Source: Clostridiales bacterium (GTDB lineage Bacteria > Bacillota > Clostridia > Lachnospirales > Cellulosilyticaceae). From it: a stretch of 64,000 bases of DNA. The notes beneath the pieces were generated by a model that made no database searches, had not been told where the DNA came from, and saw only the letters and a program-made list of their open reading frames with translations. How positions within the stretch are numbered: position 1 is the stretch's first letter; every line of letters begins with the position of its first letter. Made by a program: the position numbers and the translations under genes. Positions 14,153 to 22,974 of this stretch are shown one piece after another. The DNA is taken from assembly GCA_019418225.1 (NCBI GenBank), contig DYCF01000011.1:1-64000 (forward strand), read 5' to 3'.

Positions 14153-15949
14153 CTAGTAGCTTATCTCTAAATTTGAGGCTTCCTTAATGTTTCTAACGAT
14201 TTCTGTAATTAAATCTATTCTTTTAAAAGGTGTAATTAAATAATATCCGTCTACATATGTTTCAATAGTTCTAGCGATTTCAGTCGATATTGTTACTGCC
14301 AGTTTGCTTGCCCTTTCTTTATCTGCTTCTTCATAAAGTGAAATAATTTCATCAGCTACATTAATCCCTGATATCTCATTGTTCATAAAACAGGCATTAC
14401 GATAGCTTACAACGGGAATAATGCCGCCTAGAATCTTAGCTTCTAGCTCTTCATGTGCTCTCTTGATGTTTTCTACCGCCTGAGCTGTTAATACTGGTTG
14501 TGTCAAAAACATAGTGACACCACTTTCCACTTTCTGTTTTGCTTTACGTAGTTCACTCTCAAAATTTACAGCATTAATATTAAGTGCCCCATAAATATTA
14601 AACGGTGTCCCAAAACTCGTTTCATTTAGTTCTCTTATGTAATTAGCTAAAATCTTAGAGTTAAAGTTAAAAATTGCCTTAATCTCATCTCTTTGGGCAG
14701 TAGGAATCGGATCTCCTGTCACTACCAGGACATCTCTTACCCCCTCTATATTCAAACCTAAAAGTAGGGCCTTAGTGGCATTAATATTACGATCTCTGCA
14801 TGTCATATGTGGGATAGGTGTAATCCCTAAATCTCTTTTTAACTTACAAGCTAAAAGGCTACTATCTACTCTCGCTCGCGCAATAGGACAGTCCGCTATC
14901 GTTATAGTATCCACACCTATCTCTTGTAACTTCTTAGCACTACTCATAAAAAACTCAATCTCTGTATCTATAGGCGGATCTAATTCAACAGCTATGATTT
15001 TCTTGCCTTTTCTTATTTTATCCATTAAGTCCATATTGCCTGTTTCCTTAACAAAGCTTAATGCTTTTTTATCCTCACTCTTTGCTCTCGTTACTGTCAC
15101 ATATTGCGGCTCACTTATACTCTGGTTTATTTCTTTTACTACTTCCGCCATCATGAGTGGTGTCGTCCCGCAGCACCCTCCTATAATTTTAGCACCCTGT
15201 TTTACAATCTCCACCATTTGTCTTGCAAAATACTGACTGTCATGACTAAAGAAGGTGCGATTATCTATTACTGTCGGATAACCTGTATTCGGCATAATCG
15301 CAATAGGCTTTTGGCTAACATCAATGCTTTCCATAAAATGTAGCAAATGCTTTGGTCCTGAAAAACAGTTAAATCCTGTAGCATCAATTACATCTGAGCT
15401 TAACATCCTTTGAATTAAACTCTTTCCATTTTGGCCCAATCTTGTAAAACCTTCTGGTGAAATAGCAAATGATACTAAAATATATGCTTCTGGTACCTTC
15501 GCTTTAATATGTTCTGCCACCTCTACAAGCCCTTCATCCGTACTAAATGTCTCAAACAAAAAGTTTTTCGCCCCTAAATCTATAAATGTATCCGCAATCT
15601 GCTTATAAGACGCTATTAGTTCTTCTTGGTCTAATAACGAAATAGGGCCTATATCTGCAAACACACTTACATCTGTATCCTTAGCTGCTTCTATTGCTAG
15701 ATGATAACCTGCTTTTATGACGTCTTGTATTTTAGTGAAATCACATTCTAAGTTTACTGTATTAGCCCCAAAAGTATTGGTTTTTATAGCATTACAACCA
15801 GCTTCTATATATGCCTTATGAATCTCTAATATCTTTTCTGCATCTTCAATATTAGCAAGTTCGCATTTATTTCCAACCTTATGATAATGATTGGCATAGT
15901 ATGTGCCCATTGCCCCATCAAAAATTAATAATGTACCATCGTTTCTCAT
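14153..15949 (-). CDS. yitJ: Fused homocysteine S-methyltransferase / methylene-THF reductase
   Basis: 598 residues, two enzymes in one chain. Residues 1-290 are a Zn-dependent homocysteine methyltransferase (LIFDGAMGTYY; zinc ligands in GFNCFSG and GGCCGTTP). Residues 310-590 are methylenetetrahydrofolate reductase (IAVELDPPIDTEIEFF; TCRDRN; GDPIP; FLTQPV). It yields 5-methyl-THF for MetE, and the methyltransferase half can use another methyl donor such as S-methylmethionine. It lies 30 bp after metE, so it is co-transcribed with it and under the same LysR control. The start has GGGGTGACAAC before ATG. The fusion matches Bacillus YitJ in order and size. Confidence 0.9.
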   Translation of the reverse strand: MRNDGTLLIFDGAMGTYYANHYHKVGNKCELANIEDAEKILEIHKAYIEAGCNAIKTNTFGANTVNLECDFTKIQDVIKAGYHLAIEAAKDTDVSVFADIGPISLLDQEELIASYKQIADTFIDLGAKNFLFETFSTDEGLVEVAEHIKAKVPEAYILVSFAISPEGFTRLGQNGKSLIQRMLSSDVIDATGFNCFSGPKHLLHFMESIDVSQKPIAIMPNTGYPTVIDNRTFFSHDSQYFARQMVEIVKQGAKIIGGCCGTTPLMMAEVVKEINQSISEPQYVTVTRAKSEDKKALSFVKETGNMDLMDKIRKGKKIIAVELDPPIDTEIEFFMSSAKKLQEIGVDTITIADCPIARARVDSSLLACKLKRDLGITPIPHMTCRDRNINATKALLLGLNIEGVRDVLVVTGDPIPTAQRDEIKAIFNFNSKILANYIRELNETSFGTPFNIYGALNINAVNFESELRKAKQKVESGVTMFLTQPVLTAQAVENIKRAHEELEAKILGGIIPVVSYRNACFMNNEISGINVADEIISLYEEADKERASKLAVTISTEIARTIETYVDGYYLITPFKRIDLITEIVRNIKEASNLEISY

Positions 15950-15979
15950 GTTGTCACCCCGCCTTAAATGTTATTCTAT

Positions 15980-18247
15980 CTATTTTCCTAAATTTTCTCT
16001 TACTTTTTTCGTTGCAGTTACTAAATGCGTTAAGCTTTGTACTGTTTCTTCCTCTCCTCTTGTTTTAAGCCCACAATCTGGATTAATCCATAACTTCTCT
16101 GGTTTTACTTCTTCAAGTAACCTTTGAATAACTTCTATAATTTCTTCCTCACTAGGAATTCTAGGTGAATGAATATCATATACACCAGGTCCTACTTGTG
16201 TTTTAAAATTATTTTTATTAAGGGCTTTAATAATAGATAAGTTCGAACGAGAAGCTTCAAATGAAATTACATCTGCATCCATCTCATCAATAGCTTTTAC
16301 AATGTTTTCAAATTCACTATAACACATGTGCGTATGAATCTGTGTTGTTGCCTTAACACCACTATGAACCAATCTAAATGCCTTAATTGCCCAGTCCAAG
16401 TACTCGCTTTCCCACTCTTCCTTGCGAAGTGGTAACTTTTCTTTTAAAGCAGCCTCATCAACTTGGATCATACGGATGCCATTTGCTTCTAGTTCAAGCA
16501 CTTCCTCTCTTATAGCTAGTGCAATTTGATATGCCATTTCTTTGAGCGAAATATCTTCTCTCGGAAATGACCAATTTAAAATAGTAACAGGTCCGGTAAG
16601 CATCCCTTTTACTGGTTTGTTTGTTAGACTTTGTGCATATTTGGCATATTCTACAGTAATATCGCCACTTCTTGAAATATCGCTCCATATAACAGGCGGC
16701 TTAACACAACGTGTTCCATAAGATTGCACCCAACCATTTTCTGTAAACAAATATCCCTCTAAATGTTCACCAAAATACTCTACCATATCATTTCTTTCAT
16801 ATTCTCCATGAACTAATACATCTAATCCAACCTGCTCTTGCAATCTAATACATTCCTGTATTTTTTCTTTAATCACCCTTTGATAGACTTCTTCCGAAAT
16901 CTCTCCTTTTTTAAATTGACTACGATTATGCTTAATGACTTGGGTTTGAGGAAAAGAACCTATAGTAGTGGTCGTTAAAATAGGCAGTTTAAAAGCTTCT
17001 CTTTGTAACTGTTCACGTATCTCAAAAGCAGGCTGTCTCACAAAATCCGCTTCTCTTAACTTAGCCATTTCGTAATTTTGTTCACTTTTTCTTTCAGCAA
17101 ACAGCTTCTGATTTTCTATATAATCTGCTTCTTTTTCTACCTCGCTACTTACTCCTAAGGTTTTTAAAATCTTTAATTCTAATAACTTTTCTTCAGCATA
17201 AGCAAAATGTTTCTTATAAGCTTTACTTAACTTTTGCTCATATTGCAGGCCATATGGCACATGAAGTAAGGAACAAGAAGTATTTATAACTAAATTTTCG
17301 TCACTTACATAGCGTTTTAACTCTTCTATAAGTGCTATTGATTTTTTATAATTGTTGCGCCATATATTTTTACCATTCACTATTCCAGCAAAAAGAAGTG
17401 TATCTTGTGGAAAACCATATTTTTCTACTAGCTCTAATGACTTTCTCCCCTCTATAAAATCTATACCCACGCCGTCAAATCCTAATGTAGTAATTGCTTT
17501 ATAACAATCTCTTAAATCACCAAAATAAGTTTGTAATAAAACTTTTACTTTTCCCTTTTGTTTTAAAAGTATTTCATAAAAATGCCTGAAAGCCTCCTGA
17601 TCTTCTTTAGTTAAATCAGTAACTAAAATTGGCTCATCTATTTGCAACCACTCTACATTTAATTCACCTAGTTCTTTAATTAATTTACTATATATATCAG
17701 CCACCTGCTCAAGACAAGTTGATAAACTTATATTACCACTATACTGCGCAAGCTTTAAAAAAGTAAATCCACCAATCACAACTGGTTTCGTCTTAATCCC
17801 CAGGCTTAGAGCTTCCTTATACTCTTTAATTAGTTTTGCACTATTTAATTTAAACGCTACTTCTTCTATACAAGGCACAATATAATGATAGTTTGTATTA
17901 AACCATTTTTTCATCGGCCTTGCTTTCACATCACCTGCTTTTCCCTGATAGCCTCTTGCCATAGCAAAATATGTCTCTATTGTATCTAAGCCTAATGCGC
18001 TATATTCAGCTGGTATAACATTTAGCATCATGGCAGTATCTAACATGCCATCATAAAAAGAAAAGTCATTACATGGTATATAATCAATATCTGCATCCTT
18101 TATAGCCTGCCACTGAATTGCTCTCAGATTTTTAGCATGTTTTTCTAAATCATCTTTTGATAACTTTCCTTTAAAATAATCCTCTATCCAAAATTTCAAC
18201 TCACGTTGGGCCCCTATTCTAGGATAGCCAATGATTGCATTTTTCAT
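15980..18247 (-). CDS. metE: Cobalamin-independent methionine synthase
   Basis: 755 residues, full length for MetE. The N-terminal barrel starts AIIGYPRIGAQRELKFWIEDY; the C-terminal barrel carries the catalytic zinc site with THMCYSEF (His, Cys) and the final Cys in WINPDCGLKTRG. The enzyme transfers methyl from 5-methyl-THF-polyglutamate to homocysteine in the cytoplasm. A very strong AAGGAGGAG is 5 bp before the ATG. The upstream gap (18248-18348) has a TGn-extended -10 (18289-18294), a MET-box-like palindrome centred about 67 bp before the predicted transcription start, and no riboswitch. LysR-type activation is the likely control. Confidence 0.95.
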   Translation of the reverse strand: MKNAIIGYPRIGAQRELKFWIEDYFKGKLSKDDLEKHAKNLRAIQWQAIKDADIDYIPCNDFSFYDGMLDTAMMLNVIPAEYSALGLDTIETYFAMARGYQGKAGDVKARPMKKWFNTNYHYIVPCIEEVAFKLNSAKLIKEYKEALSLGIKTKPVVIGGFTFLKLAQYSGNISLSTCLEQVADIYSKLIKELGELNVEWLQIDEPILVTDLTKEDQEAFRHFYEILLKQKGKVKVLLQTYFGDLRDCYKAITTLGFDGVGIDFIEGRKSLELVEKYGFPQDTLLFAGIVNGKNIWRNNYKKSIALIEELKRYVSDENLVINTSCSLLHVPYGLQYEQKLSKAYKKHFAYAEEKLLELKILKTLGVSSEVEKEADYIENQKLFAERKSEQNYEMAKLREADFVRQPAFEIREQLQREAFKLPILTTTTIGSFPQTQVIKHNRSQFKKGEISEEVYQRVIKEKIQECIRLQEQVGLDVLVHGEYERNDMVEYFGEHLEGYLFTENGWVQSYGTRCVKPPVIWSDISRSGDITVEYAKYAQSLTNKPVKGMLTGPVTILNWSFPREDISLKEMAYQIALAIREEVLELEANGIRMIQVDEAALKEKLPLRKEEWESEYLDWAIKAFRLVHSGVKATTQIHTHMCYSEFENIVKAIDEMDADVISFEASRSNLSIIKALNKNNFKTQVGPGVYDIHSPRIPSEEEIIEVIQRLLEEVKPEKLWINPDCGLKTRGEEETVQSLTHLVTATKKVRENLGK

Positions 18248-18288
18248 TTTGCTCCTCCTTAAATTTTCCTGTCATTTTTCTACAACTT

Positions 18289-18297
18289 ATCATAACA
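18289..18297 (-). promoter_or_regulatory. Extended -10 of metE promoter
   Basis: Minus-strand TGTTATGAT, a TGn-extended -10 (core 18289-18294), 42 bp before the metE start. No good -35 is present, typical for activator-dependent promoters. A half-site AAACTATA at 18306-18313 covers the -35 region. Confidence 0.5.
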
Positions 18298-18340
18298 AGA
18301 ATTTCAAACTATAGGGTAACCCTTAAAAACTATCACTTGT

Positions 18341-18357
18341 TATAGTTTTTAACTATA
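18341..18357. promoter_or_regulatory. MET-box-like LysR operator
   Basis: TATAGTT-TTT-AACTATA, a perfect 7-bp dyad (8 bp with the flanking T/A). It matches my memory of the MET-box of streptococcal MtaR/MetR-type LysR regulators (TATAGTT-N3-AACTATA). It overlaps the lysR stop codon and is centred near -67 of the metE promoter, the standard LysR recognition position. Confidence 0.65.
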
Positions 18358-19266
18358 ACATTTTGTACACTTCACAGCTTGCTCTAACATGGTAATATAA
18401 GTTTGAGCCAGCTTGCTAAGCCCCATATTCTTATGCGCAATCCATCCTACCTCTATATGTTCTTCTACTTTTAAAGGAACTGCAATAATATTTTCGCCGT
18501 TTAATTCCTTACTAATGATGCCAGTAGAAATCGTATAGCCATTTAAACCAATTAATAAGTTAAAGAGTGTTGCCCTGTCACTTACACGAATGGTTTTCTT
18601 ATGTGATAAGGTACTTAAAATTTCCTCAGAAAAATAAAAAGAATTATATTCTCCTTGTTCAAAACAAAGACATGGAAAATCTTCTAACGCCTCTAATGTC
18701 ACATATTTTTGCTTTGCTAAAGGATTGGTCGTACTAATAAATACATGAGGCTGCGCTACAAATAACGATGTAAACTTAAGTCCACTCTCTTTTAAAAATT
18801 TATTTAATACCTTTTCATTAAAGTCATTTAAATACAAAATCCCAATTTCACTTCTTAAATTTTTTACATCATCTATTATTTCATATGTACGTGTTTCTCT
18901 TAGATTAAATTCATATTCTTCTCTATCATACTGCTTAATAAGGTCTACAAAGGCATTTACTGCAAAAGCATAATGCTGCGTAGATACTGAAAAATGGCTT
19001 TTGGCTGGTTTCACATTTAAATAGCGTCTTTCTAAAAGCTCAGCTTGTTCCACTACCTGCCTTGCATAACCTAAGAATTCACTGCCAGCCATAGTGACAC
19101 TAATTCCTCTATTGGTGCGTTCAAAAATAATTTGATTAATTTCTGTTTCTAACTCTTTAATAGCCGCTGATAAACTAGGCTGTGTAATAAACAACTTCTT
19201 AGCCGCTATATTAATAGAGCCCCATCTAGCCACTTCGATGGCATATTTTAATTGCTGTAATGTCAT
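18349..19266 (-). CDS. LysR-family regulator of methionine genes
   Basis: 305 residues. Winged helix-turn-helix at residues 1-60 (MTLQQLKYAIEVARWGSINI, then TQPSLSAAIKELE), followed by the two-lobed LysR effector domain. It precedes metE and the methyltransferase/reductase gene in the same direction, and the MET-box-like palindrome at 18341-18357 lies at its 3' end. It is therefore probably a MetR/MtaR-type activator responding to homocysteine or a methionine precursor; effector is inferred. AGGAGG lies 4 bp before the ATG. Three phased repeats upstream (19288-19337) may be its own control region. Confidence 0.85.
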   Translation of the reverse strand: MTLQQLKYAIEVARWGSINIAAKKLFITQPSLSAAIKELETEINQIIFERTNRGISVTMAGSEFLGYARQVVEQAELLERRYLNVKPAKSHFSVSTQHYAFAVNAFVDLIKQYDREEYEFNLRETRTYEIIDDVKNLRSEIGILYLNDFNEKVLNKFLKESGLKFTSLFVAQPHVFISTTNPLAKQKYVTLEALEDFPCLCFEQGEYNSFYFSEEILSTLSHKKTIRVSDRATLFNLLIGLNGYTISTGIISKELNGENIIAVPLKVEEHIEVGWIAHKNMGLSKLAQTYITMLEQAVKCTKCYS

Positions 19267-19287
19267 ACTACCTCCTCATTTTAGTTT

Positions 19288-19337
19288 AAATTTTATGTTT
19301 ATTATATCAAATTTTATATTTCATTGCTCAAATTTTA
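19288..19337. repeat. Three AAATTTTA repeats at 21-bp period
   Basis: AAATTTTA begins at 19288, 19309 and 19330. The last two copies extend to TCAAATTTTATAT. The exact 21-bp period puts the copies on one helix face, between lysR and the divergent gene at 19434. Confidence 0.5.
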
Positions 19338-19433
19338 TATAGAGTATAAAATCATCCCTTTTTACAAACACTATACTTTGTTTACCACAATATATCATCG
19401 TGGTCATTATGACCTCTTAAAGGAGACAATATT

Positions 19434-19694
19434 ATGAGTAAAATACTAGAAACACTCAAAGAAGACATCAAAGGCATGGAAGCTCATCATGAGCAAAAAA
19501 AGGAAGAACGTCACGAACGTCATGAAGAAAAAATTCTAGAACATGAACTTAAACATCAAATGAAACATGAAGAACATGAAAAAGTAAAAGAAGGTTATCA
19601 TGTCATTCACGAAGAACATAAAGCCGCACATGCTGCTAAACATGAAGAAAAAGAACTAGAGAAAGAACTAAAATATCAAATGAAACATGAATAA
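19434..19694 (+). CDS. His/Glu/Lys-rich helical small protein (86 aa)
   Basis: After a short head (MSKILETLKEDIKGMEAHHE) the protein is almost only Glu, Lys, His, Arg and Ala, with two related units: EEKILEHELKHQMKHEEH and EEKELEKELKYQMKHE. It should form one long charged helix or coiled coil with many histidines, which could bind metal or surfaces. No family recognised. AAAGGAG lies 9 bp before the ATG; the gene is monocistronic with its own terminator and lies divergent from lysR and upstream of the yceG-telA pair. Confidence 0.7.
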   Translation: MSKILETLKEDIKGMEAHHEQKKEERHERHEEKILEHELKHQMKHEEHEKVKEGYHVIHEEHKAAHAAKHEEKELEKELKYQMKHE

Positions 19695-19721
19695 GGCTAA
19701 AGTGACTCCTGCTATGTCACT

Positions 19722-19759
19722 AAAAAGGATCGGTTTTCTATTATGGCCGACCCTTTTTA
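19722..19759 (+). terminator. Terminator of the His/Glu/Lys-rich gene
   Basis: AAAAAGGATCGG pairs with CCGACCCTTTTT with one mismatch, followed by ATT. A small GTGAC/GTCAC hairpin precedes it. Confidence 0.7.
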
Positions 19760-19894
19760 TTATCTCAATTTTACGTTACTATATATAATTTTGTCTGCAA
19801 AATAGTTAATCTCTCTATATTTTAATGCTATAATAAGAAATATATCTTTAAACCTTATAAGTAAAACTTTTGCAACCTAAAGGAGTGATTCATC

Positions 19895-21478
19895 ATAGGC
19901 ATTATTAAATTAACTCATTTAACGGAAGATGTCTTCAATCATTCTAGTGTCATACAAGGCAATTATTTCTGCAATGTAAAAGGCATGGAAAATGATACAT
20001 CTTATAATGATACATTGGCACTTTTTAATCATAAATTCAAACAATTAACTGGTCGTCATCTTATATTTACCGGTTCTTTAAATAAAATTTCTGATTCAAC
20101 ATTAGAAAGCTTAGCAGAAAGCGAACTCTTACAGTCACCACTGCCACTTACAACTTCCATAGCTTATAATCAAGTTTTTACTGAAGCCTTAGCACTCACT
20201 CTTGATTTAGCTAAAAGAAATGCTGTACTTTCAAACGCTACTGACTTAAATGTGCTAAGGAAGGACCTTTTCTTATGGGCAAAAGCCTCTATCAGCACAA
20301 TTGATTTTGGCACGAGTAGTGATATTCTAAAATGTATGTATTATGGTGATTTAACACTTTCTGAGGCATACTTTTTAATACTTCTTGCCTTTATTGGATT
20401 TGATGTGATTTATTTTAATCCATGCGGTAATACGCTCTTAGAGCATATTGACCAAGACAATATGTCTCAGACTATCATACTTGGCCCACCTAGTCCTGTC
20501 ATGATTCCTTTTGAAGAACGTATTCATAACGGTGTTGTAATTGATAAAGTCACAACTTATGCCAAACAAGCTATGAACGAACTTAACAATCATCTCTATG
20601 ATGACTGCGGTATTTATAGACCTTGGCAATTTGCACACGGTACTACTTCTCCTGTCATTATGGATGCCGTAATTGAAGATACATTAACTTATTGGGCAGA
20701 GCCTGCTACACTTAGACCTGGCTTCAAAACTGCGGGTGATATAGTCTATACGCCTGTGTTCTTCAATAAAATTTCTGGCGTTTATAAAGACCGCATGGCT
20801 TACTATAACCTTGTACAGAAATTAAAAGATGCCCCACTCATTGTATTTATGGAAAATCTTAACCTCTGTAGTACAGACTTTACAAGTTTTTCTTATATGC
20901 AAAGTAAGGCCATCAACTATCACAATGTCGGTACAAGTACTACTGAATTTAGTAGTCGTGATTTATTAAGCCTTAAGCCTTGTCTAAATCTGGATGATAC
21001 CATTAACAGTGCGTCACTTAAAGCGCATGCTTTATTTAGTAAATGGTCTCACTTGCGTTTAGAAACCATTCAATTTTTAATAGGTAAATTAAATGAATTA
21101 TTAACAGGTACTAAATCATCACTTTTTACCTTTCCATTTAGTGAAACAGAAAAGCTTACTTTAATCGCCTCTACACTTAACATGGATAAAGAAATCTTAA
21201 GCCTCATTGACCGCTATGATTTCACAACACAAATCCCAAAGCTGGTTCTTTATTTAAACGGCACGGTGCCTTGTGATATAAAAACTGCCCTTTTATTAGG
21301 CTTCCTACATACTTGTGGCTTAGATATCGTGATTTTTTCACCAAACGGCACAAGTAATATCAACTCTATGATAGCGCCTCGTTTTATTAGCGATATCAAA
21401 TTAGAAGATATGGTGAATGATTTTGGAATTAAATCACCTCCTAAAAAAGGCTTTTTCAATAGATTATTTAATAAATAA
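19895..21478 (+). CDS. yceG: YceG-like protein of Ter-type stress systems; non-AUG start likely
   Basis: 527 residues from the proposed start, 497 from the first ATG (19985). It resembles Bacillus YceG, the partner of TelA/YceH in Ter-type stress clusters, and starts two tandem half-proteins (GDLTLSEAYFLILLAFIGFD and GTVPCDIKTALLLGFLHTCG, each followed by DVIYFNPCG / DIVIFSPNG), which I read as an internal duplication. AAAGGAG at 19879-19885 is 9 bp before ATA (19895) and 6 bp before ATC (19892); no ATG, GTG or TTG is there, but the following 30 codons are open and protein-like. The ATG at 19985 has no usable ribosome binding site. So the start codon is ATA/ATC, or a mutated ATG. The telA gene follows 17 bp downstream. 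Function unproven; family linked to tellurite and membrane stress. Confidence 0.75.
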   Translation: MGIIKLTHLTEDVFNHSSVIQGNYFCNVKGMENDTSYNDTLALFNHKFKQLTGRHLIFTGSLNKISDSTLESLAESELLQSPLPLTTSIAYNQVFTEALALTLDLAKRNAVLSNATDLNVLRKDLFLWAKASISTIDFGTSSDILKCMYYGDLTLSEAYFLILLAFIGFDVIYFNPCGNTLLEHIDQDNMSQTIILGPPSPVMIPFEERIHNGVVIDKVTTYAKQAMNELNNHLYDDCGIYRPWQFAHGTTSPVIMDAVIEDTLTYWAEPATLRPGFKTAGDIVYTPVFFNKISGVYKDRMAYYNLVQKLKDAPLIVFMENLNLCSTDFTSFSYMQSKAINYHNVGTSTTEFSSRDLLSLKPCLNLDDTINSASLKAHALFSKWSHLRLETIQFLIGKLNELLTGTKSSLFTFPFSETEKLTLIASTLNMDKEILSLIDRYDFTTQIPKLVLYLNGTVPCDIKTALLLGFLHTCGLDIVIFSPNGTSNINSMIAPRFISDIKLEDMVNDFGIKSPPKKGFFNRLFNK

Positions 21479-21495
21479 AAGGAGTGTTTAAACTT

Positions 21496-22695
21496 ATGGC
21501 AATTTCATTAGAAAGTTCAATTAAAAATGGATTAGATGTAACACAGCTTGAACAAGCGGCACAAAATCCAACACAAAATCCAACTGGAATCACACTTGGC
21601 AATCCAGCCCCTACACCACAACCAGAAATCGTTCCTATCAAGCAGGAAGATATGGTGAACTATACTCTTTCATATAAAGAAAAATTACGTCAGCTTCCAG
21701 AAGTTGAAGCTTTAACAAGCGAAATTCATATTGACAATATGGATACCATTCTTGCTTTTGGTCAAAATGCAACCCAAGGCATCTCAAAAATTTCTGACAG
21801 CCTACTTGCTACAATGAAAGAGGTCAAAGCAGAAGAAGCTGGTGAAATGATTGGGCAGCTCACAAAAGTTATGGACCGCTTTGACATTAAAGAACTTGAA
21901 GATATCAAAGAACCTAAAGGACTTCAAAAAATCTTTAATCGTGCAAAAAACTCTGTAGATGCTCTGTTCCAAAAATATGAAAATATGGGTACTGAAGTTG
22001 ATAAAATCTATGTTATCTTAAAGAAATATGAAATGGATATTCAAAACTCTAATAAAGCACTTAAGTCTATGTATGATGCCAATATCACCTACTATGAGCA
22101 ACTTGAAAAATACATTGTAGCTGGCGAAATGGGGCTTGAGGAAATTGACAATAAACTTATTCCTGAATTCCAAGCAAAAGCGGATGCTGGAGACCGCCTT
22201 GCTCTTACAACTGTTCAAAGCTTGCAAACAACTCGCGAAATGCTTGCACAACGTGTATATGATTTGCAAATTGCAGAAAATATTGCCTTACAAACAGTTC
22301 CTATGATCCAAGGCATCCAATATAGCAACTTCAATCTTACACGTAAAATCAACTCAGCCTTTATTATTACACTTCCAATATTTAAACAATGCTTAACACA
22401 AGCAGTTCTTCTTAAGAGACAAGAACTACAAGCTAAAAGTCTTAAAGCATTGGATGATAAAACAAATGAACTTCTTTTACGCAACGCTCAAAATATGGCA
22501 AATCAAACTACTAATATTGCACGTATGGCCGGTACAAGTTCCGTAAGCATGGATACGCTAGAACGTACATGGCAAACAATTTTACAAGGTATTGAACAAA
22601 CAAAAGAAATTGAAAAAGATAATCGTATACAGCGTGAAGCCAATACGGTAAAACTTGAAAACATGAAATATGAATTACTTAAAAACAAACGTTAG
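21496..22695 (+). CDS. telA: TelA/YceH toxic-anion resistance family protein
   Basis: 399 residues. An unstructured Pro/Gln-rich head (residues 18-45) precedes a long helical protein with conserved IDNMDTILAFGQNATQGISK, VTIL-type heptads and ETTRQMLAQRVYDLQ-like segment (TTREMLAQRVYDLQIAENIA), ending in TLERTWQTILQGIEQTKEIE. This is the TelA family, named for tellurite resistance and found with YceG. Start: ATG 21496, with AAGGAG 11 bp upstream; the GTG at 21484 lies inside the ribosome binding site. It forms a two-gene operon with yceG. Confidence 0.9.
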   Translation: MAISLESSIKNGLDVTQLEQAAQNPTQNPTGITLGNPAPTPQPEIVPIKQEDMVNYTLSYKEKLRQLPEVEALTSEIHIDNMDTILAFGQNATQGISKISDSLLATMKEVKAEEAGEMIGQLTKVMDRFDIKELEDIKEPKGLQKIFNRAKNSVDALFQKYENMGTEVDKIYVILKKYEMDIQNSNKALKSMYDANITYYEQLEKYIVAGEMGLEEIDNKLIPEFQAKADAGDRLALTTVQSLQTTREMLAQRVYDLQIAENIALQTVPMIQGIQYSNFNLTRKINSAFIITLPIFKQCLTQAVLLKRQELQAKSLKALDDKTNELLLRNAQNMANQTTNIARMAGTSSVSMDTLERTWQTILQGIEQTKEIEKDNRIQREANTVKLENMKYELLKNKR

Positions 22696-22736
22696 ATTTT
22701 ACTAAAACAAATAAAATTTTACTTATTAAATTTTAT

Positions 22737-22770
22737 ATAAAAAGAGGTGTGAAAATACACCTCTTTTTAT
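22737..22770 (+). terminator. Terminator of yceG-telA operon
   Basis: AAAAAGAGGTGT (22739-22750) pairs with ACACCTCTTTTT (22757-22768) across a 6-nt loop, 42 bp after the telA stop. Confidence 0.9.
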
Positions 22771-22974
22771 ATGTTCTTATTGATTTTTATTTGTTTATTT
22801 TTTAACTATGTATAGTTTTGACATATGTTTCACAATGTTTTTTGTACATTTATACCATAAGTTTGTTTTTACAATTAATTTTTTATCCTATTTTTTATAA
22901 TATGAAATTGTTTTTTTTCAAAAAAAATGTTATAATTTTAAAATCACATAGTAATATATTATGAGGAGGCTCTT

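Noticed and set aside
14775..15236. 153-codon rightward frame opposite the methyltransferase/reductase gene
   Set aside because: Shadow of a well-supported gene, no start signals.
18248..18348. SAM riboswitch before metE
   Set aside because: The gap is only about 100 bp, without the conserved SAM-riboswitch motifs; LysR-type control explains it.
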